64,000 nt of DNA from Fennellomyces sp. T-0311 (Eukaryota; Mucoromycota; Mucoromycetes; Mucorales; Lichtheimiaceae): contig JALLLT010000046.1 of assembly GCA_025266875.1 (NCBI GenBank), positions 124,001-188,000 on the forward strand, written 5' to 3'. This document shows positions 10,564-21,610 of this stretch, in pieces. The translations under genes were made by a program, and so were the position numbers. The notes under the pieces were generated by a model. That model had not been told where the DNA came from. It ran no database searches and worked only from the letters and a program-made list of their open reading frames with translations. Numbering within the stretch: the first letter of the stretch is position 1; the number at the start of each line of letters is the position of its first letter.

Positions 10564-12199
10564 CTACTGCTCCTCAAGCTCCTTGAGCTTAGCGTTGTAG
10601 TCAGAAATGACCTCGACCGTGGTGTCCTTGTCATAGACCCCATACCAGCCACGGGGCTCATGTGGGGGGTCACCTAACCAGACAGCACCAAACTGGTTGG
10701 GGTAGTCGGTGGATCGACCAGTACCACTGTAAGCCCAGAAGTTGCTACCACAGAACTTGTGTTCCTTGGCGAGATCAACGATTTGATTAAAGAGAGCACC
10801 GTAGAATTCATCCTTATGAGAAGTAGGAGTAGCGGGGTCGTACTTGAAGGTCAAGTTGTCGGGCTTCAAGAAAGCGTCGCGAGCCTATATTGATATGGAC
10901 ATCAGTGCTCTGCTCTTACACCTCAAATTCCTTGTTTCCTATCACATACCATGCCGAATTCTTCCAAAATGATTGGTTTGTTGATGCTGGAAGCCCACCC
11001 AGCGGTCTTGTCAATAAAGTCAGCACCATAAGGCAATGCATCTTCGAGCGAGGTTTCGTTGCTAGGGTCATAAACACCACGGCTATAAAAAGCAATCGTT
11101 AGTTTCGTCTTAATATGCACTTGCATAACAATCAAACGACTTACTTTTCGACCCACAAGTGGCAGGTAGTATAATCAATAGCATCGTTATCGTGAGCACG
11201 CAAAAAGTCAAATTCGTCAAGCTTGCTTTCCAAGCCGGCAGAAACCAAGTGGTTAGGAGCCAATTCCTTCATGTACGAGCCAATATCCTCGAACCACCAA
11301 GCAGGACCTTCCTGGGGTTCGTTGGCGAGCTGCCAAGCTATAATTTCCGTTAGATCGAACCAAAAAGCGTTTCCATCCAGCTAAACTTACACATAACGGT
11401 GGGATCTTCGCTATATATTCTGCCGTTAACAGTGTTCTTGCGGGTAATGATAGTCTTGATGTGATCTTTGAAGATCTGCTGAGCTTCATCGACAATGCTC
11501 GAGTCGTTGTAGAAGCGAGCAGAGAAAAGAGTGAACTCGTCCCAGCCAAAGTCACCCTGGGGATAAGGAATAGTTCTGCAATAACCATTGATAAGTAAAC
11601 CTTGCTAGGATACATATCCAATATACTCACTGGTTGCCGGTAAGCCAAGCAACGTATTGGGAGAAACCACCAGACCAGTGCCAGAAGTTGTTCATGGTCA
11701 CTATTATCACATTGCATCTTAGTATTACAATTGTGGGAACCTCCCATATATTATACTACTTACTGACTGCAGTCATATTGTGGCGCTCAATAGCATCCAG
11801 AGCATAATCCAGACCTTCAAGGATAGCGTCGTTATAAACACCAGGCTTTGGCATCAAGCTAGGGCGCATACGATAAGGCTGGTCATCGGGTCCTTCGGAT
11901 GAGGCCATTATACGGACGTTGTTGATGCCCATGTCAGCCAACTGTTTGATTTCGGTTTCCATGCGTTCACGGTCACCGCCATTGCAGTCATTGGCACCCA
12001 AGTGCATAGCTTGCCAGTAGTTAGCGCCACGGATGAAGTAGGGCTTGCCATAGCGAGTGAAACCAGTTCCATCCTCGCTGATCTTGATAAAACCGTCGGA
12101 ATCATCCTTTTTGTGATGATGGTGAGCAGGGTGAGCATCTGCTCCCTGGAGCATAGATGCCACGGCCAATGCGAGCGTGGAAAGGAGGAATGTCTTCAT
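10564..12199 (-). CDS. secreted GH5 endo-1,4-beta-mannanase
   Basis: Encodes a secreted glycoside hydrolase family 5 (subfamily 7-like) enzyme that cleaves beta-1,4 links in mannans. The start ATG at 12199 opens a signal peptide (MKTFLLSTLALAVASML..ADA), followed by an unusual HPAHHHHKKDD stretch before the mature domain. The family opening FTRYGKPYFIRGANYWQAMH is clear. The acid/base Glu lies in MAWQLANEPQEG (near 11300-11345) and the nucleophile Glu in PIILEEFGMA (near 10950-10980). NFWHWSGGFSQYVAWLTG and FWAYSGTGRSTDYPNQFG match mannanase substrate-site segments. About four short introns are present (near 11720-11757, 11580-11630, 11340-11390, 11090-11145 and 10885-10950). Length about 440 aa, as expected. 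Lacks a visible carbohydrate-binding module. Likely for plant or fungal mannan breakdown. Confidence 0.92.
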
Positions 12200-12313
12200 T
12201 TTAGTTTACTGAAACCAGCAGCAATAGGTTTTTTGAGAGATAGATGATATTATATGAGGATGAAAGGGTGATGAAGGTTGTAAATGCTAAGCTTTTCTTA
12301 GTTTGTGTGCTTG

Positions 12314-12322
12314 CTTTTTATA
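12314..12322 (-). promoter_or_regulatory. TATA-like element of the mannanase gene
   Basis: TATAAAAAG on the minus strand, about 115 bp upstream of the mannanase ATG. Sequence match only. Confidence 0.4.
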
Positions 12323-13768
12323 TTGAGCGAATGGATGTGGGGAGGACAAAAAAGCTGGAGTAAGCGGGTTGAACTGGACAAGCTTAACGCGCATACGCAG
12401 CCCAATTGATACTTGGCAAAGCAAATGTAAAGTTTACGCTAGCTTGTTTTGGCACCTGGTAGACACGGGATTATGCGGGGTAGTGTTGAAGCATCTCATC
12501 TATGCGGAGAATCTCCTCTGGCTGACATAATCCACGCGATTTAGTGAACCACTTTCATCCAGTATGTGTAACAATTCTCACGAGTTGGTGTAATAGTTTT
12601 TGCCACGAGGAATAGTAAATGATACAATATCGTAAGCATTCCTTGCATAAAATAGAGTGGCTAGAAACGTAATCCTATTTCCTCTATAGTGTAGGCTCAA
12701 TGATGATGCCCCAAAAACTTTCTGTCCTCGGCTATTCGCGCCGTAGTCCGTCCGCGGTCGTGCATAAATTTTAGACTGCACGGTTAGTTACACCACTCTG
12801 AAACCTGTCAACACCGCACACAGTGTGAGAATCAGAGATTGTCATCGTTATCAAAATGGCCGCTACTGACCGCAGCCACGTTCAAATCCGCCATGTATCC
12901 AAGAAGTATTATTTGGCTATTTTAGTCGTTCAGTAATTTATATTGTACACAAATGTTTTAATTGACCTATAACAACTTATTACAAGTAGCTAACTTAAAA
13001 CAATGGCCTAGCTCATAAATAGTAACTAAATTGCTTGCCATTTCCATTATACACACGTTTGCAAGGGAATGTATATTCTGAAGCATCTTTGAAAAACGGT
13101 ATAGCAGTATTTCAACGAAATGTCTTACATTCTTCTGACTGGTGCATAGCTCTCGGTGTGAGAAACTGAGGTGTGCCTCTTGATAGAGTAGATAAAGAAA
13201 GAATGGTAGAATTCACACGTTTCAATAACATAAGACATCTTGACGGGCTATAACACAGCATATTAACTAATCATTGGAAGTACAGGGCGCAGCGAAGAAA
13301 CTGAGGAAATGTGGCGCCATTCGTTGTGCCCCCAATGCACAGCTTTGGAGTCCAAAAGAACTTTGACCATGAGCATGTGTATTGTGAATCGTTCGTTGGT
13401 CCCTGCAGGTTTCGCAGGGTTTGGATCAGGTTACACGATTACGCTGTTTGCGGGGAGTTAGAAACAAGCAACCTAAGATCGGGTTACACGTCATATGACC
13501 GCGGTGATCGGCAAACGAGTGGTTCATATTAATGCAAAACATGGCAACGGTAGATGTAAATATACGTAAGCTGCTTATTTGGATAATCAAACTATCGATA
13601 AAGATTATTTTTAGGTCCAGTATTATGCAAAAAGTCATGGTTTGAAAGCTATGCAGATGGGAAAGCGGGTTTAAGAAACACCTCTTCTTACATAATCATT
13701 GGTGTAATCGTTTTATCGATGAAAGTAAAATGGCGTAATGAAAATGACAAAATATCTATTTGCAGATA
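12323..13768. other. intergenic, no gene seen
   Basis: About 1.4 kb between the mannanase promoter and the 3' end of the helicase gene. Short open frames (for example 13311-13532) have no protein-like pattern. Nothing identified. Confidence 0.5.
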
Positions 13769-16084
13769 TTATACCGGGTGACGCGAGTCGTTCCTAAAGT
13801 TCCTTGAAATGTAACGTGTCTCTGACGATAATGATCGTCGTATAGTATTGCTGTTCTTCCTTAGGTTGGCCAATTCACCCTCAGTCAATCCGCGGATCTG
13901 AAAGAGTAAATACAAATGTTTATACCAAATCAGTCGCGCTATTAAGAGAAACTTTCTTTGTTACCTTAAGCGAGTCGGGTTCGAATCGATATGGAATGGT
14001 TCCGAGGGTCCCATCAAATCTGGTATTGAAAGCCCCAAGGATTGAAAGTTAGCATATCACAGTTATCAGAGTTTCATCAGTGATACGTGCCTATTTTTCT
14101 TTATATCGAGATAGCGTGCTTGTTCACCTTTTTGAATGATGACAACATTATCCGCCTCCTGAGTGACTTTGGCACTACCAAAGACAGAATTGATTTCTAA
14201 GGCGTCGCCTGCGTCTTTCCGTGGATGTACGACCAGCGTAATGTGCACATCTTGTTCCGTCGCAAACTTGCGCAGCTCAGCCACGGCTTCGTCTTGCAGC
14301 TCCCAACGATCCAAACTTGATCGACCCTGTTGCGAGAGCATGAATTGCAGATTATCCAAGATAATGTGTCGGATATCGTAAGCATATACGGCATGCTTGC
14401 AAGCTTTTAAGACGTCTTTGATGGCTGTGGTGCTAAAAAATTTCAGAAAGTGTAATGGAAGCTTTGTAAAGTAGGCAGACTATTAGTTTCCTGTACAGTA
14501 CTAGACCCTTCATTTTGTGCGCATATTTACCTGCTCGAATTGGTCAGCCCATACATCGAATTCTTGTGGTGCCTTGCTCAAATCCTTCCCTGCAAGCTGA
14601 TACAACATTTTCTTGGCTAGACGTTTGTTCAATATCTCAAAGGAGCCCCATAGTGTTGGCACACCACTCTTGCAATAATCCAGACTAAGTTGACTAATGA
14701 TGGTGGTCTTGCCTGCACCCGTTGGACCCGTCAGGATCGTCAGTTCACCAGGTCGATGGCCCTTTAGGATTTCATTGAGTTGAGGTAAATCCACCGAAAG
14801 GACACCGCGCGTTTGCTCTGGGTTCATGACCTCTCGAAGCACCTCCTCACGTAAGTCGTGAAAGTTCATAATTTCATCGTGTCTTATCCGTCGTGCACTC
14901 TGGACTATCTCTGCCAGATCTCTGCCTTGAATCCATGCCTCGTGAGCAGTTCGAGGTCCATCCGATTCATTCTGGATATTGGTGTTCACCAACAAGCATC
15001 TTGATTTGCCCAGTTTGTTCGCAAATCGCTCAGCAGCAATTTGACCATCCACATCATCGTCGAGCCACAGATAAATCTTTGAAAATCGCTCAAGAAGGGG
15101 CAGAACGGATTCTTGTAATTGATAGTTTACGGTTGGCAAGGAAACGCTTGGCAATCCTGTTGCTTGGTAAGCTGCCATGGCATCCAGTTCCCGTCTTGTC
15201 AGGACCACCGTGTCTGCCGTAGACGGGATAGTGTGGTATCCAAACAACCCGGCGGAACTTGCCTCGTTAACTGATGGTGGATCGTACGTAATAACATGGT
15301 TCGGTTCTTCGGTCGCACATGCCTTTACCCGCACTGTCTCCACCTTAAATGCATTGTCACTGCCATCCTCCATGGTATATGTCAATGTCGTCTGCGGAAA
15401 CGTGATACATTCGGTCTTTTGAACCTCTTCGCCATTTTGTGCTGCCTCGACGACTGTATTAGGATCTGTATATTCCGCTACACCAACTTGATACAAATCC
15501 AACACAGATGGGTCGAATCTGTACTGTTCTGCCCAATTGTCCTTCAATTCGGGAGTCAGGTGCTGAGGATAGCTTTCGATTTCTGCGAGAGGCCGCGAGA
15601 AGCGTGATGTGGTCTCACCGCCCAACATATCCGATGTATTGTACAACTTGAATCCAGATACCTCGTCTTGCTGAAGCTTCTTGTGCAGTGTCTTTGTAAA
15701 CTGATTCCAACTGCCTTTTGAGTGACAAGTTCTGCACTTGTAAGTCCCATTCTCGAGATTGATCGTCGCTGCAAAGCTTGCTTTTCGAATTCGGAGACAG
15801 TGAGGGCAGTTCGTTAAGACGGTATTGGGTTTTCCTGCAGGAACAGGCCGCTGGTTGTTGTTGTAGAGGAATTGGATAATGTCTTTATTGAATCGCTTGA
15901 CGGGTGCCTGACGAATTGCCGATCGTACTGTGTTGTTGTTACCCGCTTGAACGATCTCGGCCTCGCTAAGTCCCACCACTTCATTGGGTTTTGGTACAAC
16001 GGTGCAATGGTGGAACTGACGCGCTGTCAGAGTATGGACCCGTACAAGGCTTAACGACCGTGACCGAATGACAGCTTTGAACAT
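13769..16084 (-). CDS. Twinkle-like mitochondrial DNA helicase/primase-like protein
   Basis: Encodes a T7 gp4/Twinkle-type protein for unwinding mitochondrial DNA. From the likely ATG at 16084 the N-terminus (MFKAVIRSRSLSLVRVHTL...) is Arg-rich and lacks acids, fitting a mitochondrial presequence. A primase-like zinc segment follows (NCPHCLRIRK...YKCRTCHSKGSW, near 15700-15815), then a TOPRIM-like region (RRELDAMAAYQATGLPSVSL...IYLWLDDDVDGQ, near 15010-15210) and a RecA-type helicase core with Walker A GPTGAGKTT (near 14710-14735). The core continues after an intron (about 14435-14510) with IILDNLQFMLSQQG and LVVHPRK. After a further intron the last part reads FDGTLGTIPYRFEP, and the final exon ends RNDSRHPV at 13769. 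The frame is open 24 codons further upstream. It shares a 282-bp divergent promoter with the OLA1-like gene. Confidence 0.9.
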
Positions 16085-16366
16085 GAAAGTGGCGTTTCTG
16101 CTCAGTCTGAAGCAAAAATTAATTTCTTTATTTAGTTTGAAGCATGCAATCCGCAAAAGGAAGGTGTCTTAATCCACATAACGGTTCAACATCTACTAGC
16201 AACACTATCGTATCCATGATGGTGTACTACTGCTAGAGCACTGGAAAGGGCTGCTAAACCTTCATGCATCAAATAAATTTTATGAGCTGCCATCGCTGCA
16301 CACAGTACCGTGGTTCGGAAGGATCGGAGCAGTCAGTTACTGTTTACTTGCAGCAAACTGCTTGGC
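16085..16366. promoter_or_regulatory. shared divergent promoter of two mitochondrial genes
   Basis: 282 bp separate the start codons of the Twinkle-like helicase (minus) and OLA1-like ATPase (plus). Both products appear mitochondrial, so co-regulation is possible. No specific binding site was recognised. Confidence 0.5.
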
Positions 16367-18182
16367 ATGACAACACTGCTTAATCAAGGACACCGATTCA
16401 GGGGATCTGCTTTCGCAATCCTCCGATTAGGCAAACCACGATGCCTTTCGACCTCAGCTACTGCTTTTGCGAAAAAGTCAAAGCGAAAGGCCGATCCAGC
16501 TGCATCGACTGAGAAGGCCATTCTCGGCAGACCTTCGAACAACCTAAAGATGGGTGTCGTTGGTATGCCTAATATTGGGTATTTGTTTATTGAAAGCACG
16601 CGCGCAGTGTATCTAATAAGTTTCTCTTAGCAAGTCGTCCTTGTTCAACGCCCTGACAAGCAGCAGCGTCCCTGCCGAAAATTACCCGTTTTGTACGATC
16701 GATCCCTCGGAAGCCAGAGTTCTCGTACCAGACGATCGATTCGACTGGCTATGTGAAACTTACAAACCAAAGAAGCAAACACCCGCGCATGTGAGAACTT
16801 ATATTGGCTTTAAGGCAGTGGATGAGGTAGCTAACATACCGACAGTTGACTGTCGTTGATATTGCCGGTCTCGTACGTGGTGCTGCGCAAGGTGCAGGCT
16901 TGGGTAACGCGTTTTTGTCGAATGTCGCCTCTGTTGATGCCATCTACCATCTTGTCCGAGCCTTTGACAATGACGATATCACTCACGTGGAGGATACGGT
17001 CGACCCTGTGCGTGATCTAGAGATTATCCAAGATGAACTTCGACTTAAGGATGAAGAAATGCTCGAGAGGCATCTGGGTGAACTCAGTCGTGCGTCTAGA
17101 TTCCCTGATAAGAAGCAATTGAAGGAACACTTGGTATGCTATTCGCAACTTGGGCACGACTTGAAGCTGACGATATTATATAGGAAGTGGTGGAGAAAGT
17201 GGCCAATTACGTGGCCAAATCCAATGACGTGCGCAAAGGCGAATGGACTGCTTCTGAAGTCAATATCATCAATACGCTTCATCTTTTGACAGCAAAGCCG
17301 ATGGTGTACCTATGTAATATCAGCGAAGACGACTATCTCTTAGGATCGCAGAATCGATGGTGGGTAAATAGTATTATTCATCGATTTTTTACTTATACCA
17401 GGAATAGGTTACCGAAAATTCAAAACTGGGTGGATCAAAATAACCCAGGTGATCTTGTAATTCCACTATCAGTTGCTTTAGAATCTAAGGTATTGGTTGA
17501 GTTTGGGCAGATTTGAAAAAGTTTTTGACCTAATGTAACGCTTAGCTGTTGAATGACATGCTCCCAGATGAAGCAAATGCTTATCTCGCCGAACATGGTG
17601 TTGAATCACAACTATCCAAAGTCATTCTCGCCGGATACAAGTCCTTACAGCTGATCCATTACTTTACAGCGGGCGAGGATGAAGTACGTGCATGGACTGT
17701 GCGGGTATGTTATGATTCTTACCTCTGGATAGTGCCTGTGTCGCTCACATTTTAGCAAATAGGAAACATCAAAGGCACCCCAGGCCGCTGGTATAATCCA
17801 GTAAGTTTCAATATTGCAAAGTTCGAGTCAGGGGATGTTCTAAATGAATGGATAGCACCGATTTCGAGCGTGGATTTATTTCTGCTGAGGTGATGAAGTA
17901 CGCCGATTTAAGGGAAGCTGGAAGCGAGGCACAAGTACGGGCTGTAGGAAAATATCTTGCTAAAGGCAAGGATTATGTCGTGGAGGATGGAGACATTATG
18001 TATTTTAAGGTACAGTGACGGGCAAAAAAAAAACGGAAAACCAAACACTAATCAATGTCAATGGCATCTTTTCTTGATGTAGTTCAATGGTAAGCTGAAG
18101 GCAGAATTGATATCCGCAGGATAAAATTACTCACTACAAATGTTACTGTACGTGTTTTATAGTTACCGGGAAGAAGAAATAG
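16367..18182 (+). CDS. mitochondrial OLA1/YchF-like ATPase
   Basis: Obg-like P-loop ATPase of the YchF subfamily. The N-terminal extension ([20 protein letters not shown]...[14 protein letters not shown]) is basic and looks mitochondrial, so this is probably the organellar paralogue (compare yeast YLF2) rather than cytosolic OLA1 (inference). G1 is [14 protein letters not shown], split by an intron at about 16579-16630. G3 lies in [19 protein letters not shown] (near 16850). The G4 position reads CNISED, the NxxE type that favours ATP over GTP. A coiled-coil arm (residues [19 protein letters not shown]) lies between them. The C-terminal TGS domain includes [15 protein letters not shown] and GYISAEV-like [16 protein letters not shown], and the protein ends FKFNVTGKKK after a last intron. 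About eight introns. The start at 16367 is the first ATG in frame. Confidence 0.93.
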
Positions 18183-18717
18183 GCGTCGTGATATCGGAAA
18201 ACTATAATCAACGCATAGATTGAAAACTAATACTAGTTAGATACATAGACAAAAAGTCCAATATGCTGTAAATAATATGTAGACGCCCCCAAAAGCATCA
18301 AATGCTCTTATAAAGGTTTTATATCTTCCAACAAACCTGATTTGAAACGTACTTACGTCTTCTTTCACTTGAAAATGTTTGTCATATAAATAACTACAGT
18401 ATCATATAAACGTAGCAGAAAGTAAGAATCAAATGACTCTGATGTGATATTGCATACTTTGTCATCACAACCTCAGCATTGTGGTCACGATCGCACTACT
18501 TTCAAATCTACGCATATACAGAAAATTTAGGGTTGTGCTATAACAGTGACCTAAACACTCATATTGAACTGACAACTACTGTATAGCAGTGGATATCATC
18601 AGGACTAAGAGAGTCATACAACCATGAATGGCAGTATGTTGAGGATACGACACAAAATGAGATAGTTTGTGGAGATAAATTTCAAGAGGATCAATACAGA
18701 CAAGTATTTACGTATTG
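18183..18717. other. convergent intergenic region, no gene seen
   Basis: AT-rich 3' flank between the OLA1-like gene and the F-box gene, whose 3' ends face each other. Nothing identified. Confidence 0.5.
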
Positions 18718-20342
18718 TCAAATTTGATCATAGGTCCATATACCGTTTCTAGAAACCAATTTGCAATCGTCCACTTCCACAGTTTTGTGTCCGTTAATAA
18801 CTGCTATCACTCCAGCATCTGTGATAAGGTTTCCCAATAGGCGCAACATGGACAAATGGGTAGCTTGTCCGAGCGGTTCGAGGGCCTCGTCATTCAAGAA
18901 ATTGAAATGCGAGAGAGCTAATTTCTCAATACCGGTATGTCGTATCCTGTCCGCAAATTCCAACAGCTCCCCAGATAGTATATCATCGTAGAATGGCCAT
19001 AAGAATATACGCAAATCCTTCAACGAACTCAACCTGCACAGATCCAACAAAGCGCTTCCCGCAAAACGTATACCAGTGAGTTCCAGCGTTCGGAGCTGAG
19101 TATTGCTGGAAAGCATCGAGACATTGCTCCATATGTTTGGTATTTGGCCCATCATTCTGCTCAGAAAGAAAAATATGTTCAGATGTTCCAGATGGTTCAA
19201 AGATGAGATGGCAGCTATCATTCTGTCCATATCCAACCCGTTCACGAGCATTTGCTTGTAACTGAAACTGACAAGATTCGGTCGACAAGCGCAAAACGAG
19301 TCCCATGCATCATTCCGTACGAGCAAATTGTGAATTGCCATTGTTTTCAGTCGAGGAAAGTGTACGTGTGCGAGCGAGTCCCATCCGCTAGAGGCAATCT
19401 TCCGATTGGAAAGCTTCAGGTCTTCTAAATCATTGAGCCGCGTCAACAAGCTTGATATTGAATTGATTTCGTCAATGCTGCTGCGAAGTACGAGTTCTCG
19501 GATGCCTTTGTCATCGTTGTACTTTTCTGTTAATATCGCAATATCCTTTGCATTGTATGGTGCATCCAATTCGTTCAATCCAAAGTGGTGCAGTTGTGGG
19601 CATAGTTGAATGATTTGGTTCCAGCTGTCAGAAAGAGGTGGGGCTTCGGTCATGTTGTTGGTTAATATCAACACCTTGAGTTGTGGGCAATGACGCATCA
19701 CTGGCATGACCCGATGATCAAAGTCCACAGTGTAACCCAAGTTCAAGTAAACAAGGTTACAGGTATTGCGGCTGGTCCGAACCGGGGATGGCAACAGGCC
19801 TGCTTGATCATGAAACGTTAAGCTGAGGTGGGTCAGATTCGGTGAGCAAGATAACAGTTGCAATGGCGATATATCCGAATAATAATTGGTAATAACCAGA
19901 ATCTTTAGCGTGTCATGGAATAGACCAATTGATGATAGAAGCTTGGCTTCCGTGCACATTTTTTGCATTTCAATATATTCGACATTAGCAATCTCTGGGA
20001 GTGATGTTAGTAACAGTTGTATCTATCTTTTGACAATTACTGACCAATTGCGACGAGCCCGCAGTTCATATGCTTGAGCGCCTTGAGAATTGTGGATATA
20101 TCTTGCTTAGAAATAATCACATGGTTTACATGCGGACCGAGACAGCGAAGCTCGCAATCATTGGGCTTATTCAATGAAGTGGAAGAGATACTGATCGATT
20201 TCCACAAGTCTGTGGCACAAAGTGGAATCTGAATGTACCAATGATGGCAAACGCGCATACACTCGATCGTGTCTTTTCTGTCAAGGTAGAAAAAGATGCT
20301 TAAGACAATGTCGCTCGGTAAGCAATCTGGGAAACCAGACAT
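18718..20342 (-). CDS. F-box/leucine-rich-repeat protein
   Basis: Encodes about 515 aa. From ATG 20342 the N-terminus reads MSGFPDCLPSDIVLSIFFYL and continues DRKDTIECMRVCHHWY, a typical F-box that binds Skp1 in SCF ubiquitin ligases. One intron (about 19990-20036) separates this from a long exon. The rest is a series of leucine-rich repeats such as LKVLILTNNMTEAPPL, LEHLNIFFFLSRM and LRTLELTGIRFAGSALLDL, ending with GHKTVEVDDCKLVSRNGIW. The repeats are the probable substrate-recognition part. Such proteins are abundant in Mucoromycota, and specific targets cannot be read from sequence. The frame is open 15 codons before the ATG without another ATG. Confidence 0.82.
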
Positions 20343-21040
20343 GGTTATTGATTTATGGAAGCCACTATGGGAAAACGATTCATTCAAAGTAACCGAAACG
20401 AGGGAAAACCTGACCCGTTTAAGGAGTGATGTGCTGTTGACATCATATCACGTGTAATCTGTTACCAGGGCAACCCTTAATTTTTAAATTGATCGAGATT
20501 CAGGCACGGATGACTGCTCGTGCTGACCTGCTTCATGCAAAGTGAGGTAAAAGGTGTATCCAAAAGCGTGTCTGCTTATTTTCCAAAGTTCAACAATTGC
20601 TATTTGGTCTGCTATTCTCAGGTAGTTAGATATAAAGCTTTTTTTTGCATGAATAGCATTGGTATCATATTCAAAGGCGCAGGTCAAGAGTGATACTAGT
20701 GTAGCATAGTAAAACGTCTACTGCGATCGAGTGCTATTATCATAAACAGCAAGCAAATTTGGGGTTCATGCCATATTTGGGGGGTCGGGTGCCATGTTAC
20801 TAGCTCCTACAAACAATCCAGGACACCAAAGAATGTTCCATTCAGTGACAATGGCTTTGGCTGAAAATATTCACCAAAGATGGATGGGGTAAGTGTATGA
20901 ATTGCGATCGAGAAAATGGTGATAAAGGGGTGTGCTCGGGAGAAAGCATGGTGTGAGTGGTGTCAAGTTCTATTGTAGTTGCGGCTCTTGCATCGCGTTT
21001 AAAAGTTATATAGCCACATGGAACAGCAGGACAAAGGGGG
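20343..21040. other. intergenic, no gene seen
   Basis: Only short open frames without protein-like pattern; 20740-20800 is slightly G/T-rich. Nothing identified. Confidence 0.45.
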
Positions 21041-21610
21041 TTACTGCAGGATCGGGTTGACCAAAAGAATGAGCGGGAGCGTCAACAAGCACAATGCATT
21101 TGAAGTAGGAGTATACAGAAACAATAGACTGGAAGTACGCTGTATGACTTTAATTTCTGAATCTTGCAATTCCTTGATCCGGGAATGCTCAACACTTGCT
21201 CCTGGCAGTCGATCCCCAGCAATCGTAGCGCTACCTTCAAGACGCCTAAAGCATCACAGCGTCAGCACTTGTCTGTAACACAGTTTCAGTACGAACTTTT
21301 CAGCCTATTAACCCGTTTCTCTGTAGGTTCCTTCTTTGTCTGCAGAAACATGCGTCTTGGCCCGGTTCTCATATGCCTCTGGTTGGTCGTATTCCTCGTC
21401 GTCAATCTCTTCTTCGTCCTTTTGATCAAGGGCCCTTACAAGCTCACCAACAGAGGCTTCGCCTCCAAGCAAATAATTTGGGACCTAACGGTGGGTTAGC
21501 GCATATAAACCAGTGGTACACAAAAGACTACCTGGTGGCGCCTCTGGGTTGTTGAGTATGGCTCGGTGTAGTTTGCGGCTCGGATCGGCTTGCTCTCTAA
21601 AGATAACAAA
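21041..21610 (-). CDS. 3' part of an unrecognised acidic protein gene (5' end not found)
   Basis: Three minus-strand segments look like true exons. The first (about 21605-21545) reads REQADPSRKLHRAILNNPEA after an AG acceptor and ends near a GT donor. The second (about 21486-21320) reads YLLGGEASVGELVRALDQKD and then an acidic run, DEEEIDDEEYDQPEAYENRA. The third (about 21250-21041) reads RLEGSATIAGDRLPGASVEH and ends in a hydrophobic tail with a stop at 21041. The regular amino-acid use and AG/GT borders argue for a gene, but no ATG or 5' exon could be found between 21610 and 22100. It may be a truncated gene or have a distant first exon. No family recognised. Confidence 0.38.

Noticed and set aside
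13975..14000. GGGTTCGAATCG, resembling a tRNA B box
   Set aside because: It is coding sequence of the Twinkle-like gene (IPYRFEPDSL on the minus strand); no A box at the right distance.
21164..21499. Plus-strand frame with hydrophobic runs (LICLWLVVFLVVNLFFVLLI)
   Set aside because: It is antisense to the acidic minus-strand exon, which explains the Leu/Val-rich run, and has no splice or start context.
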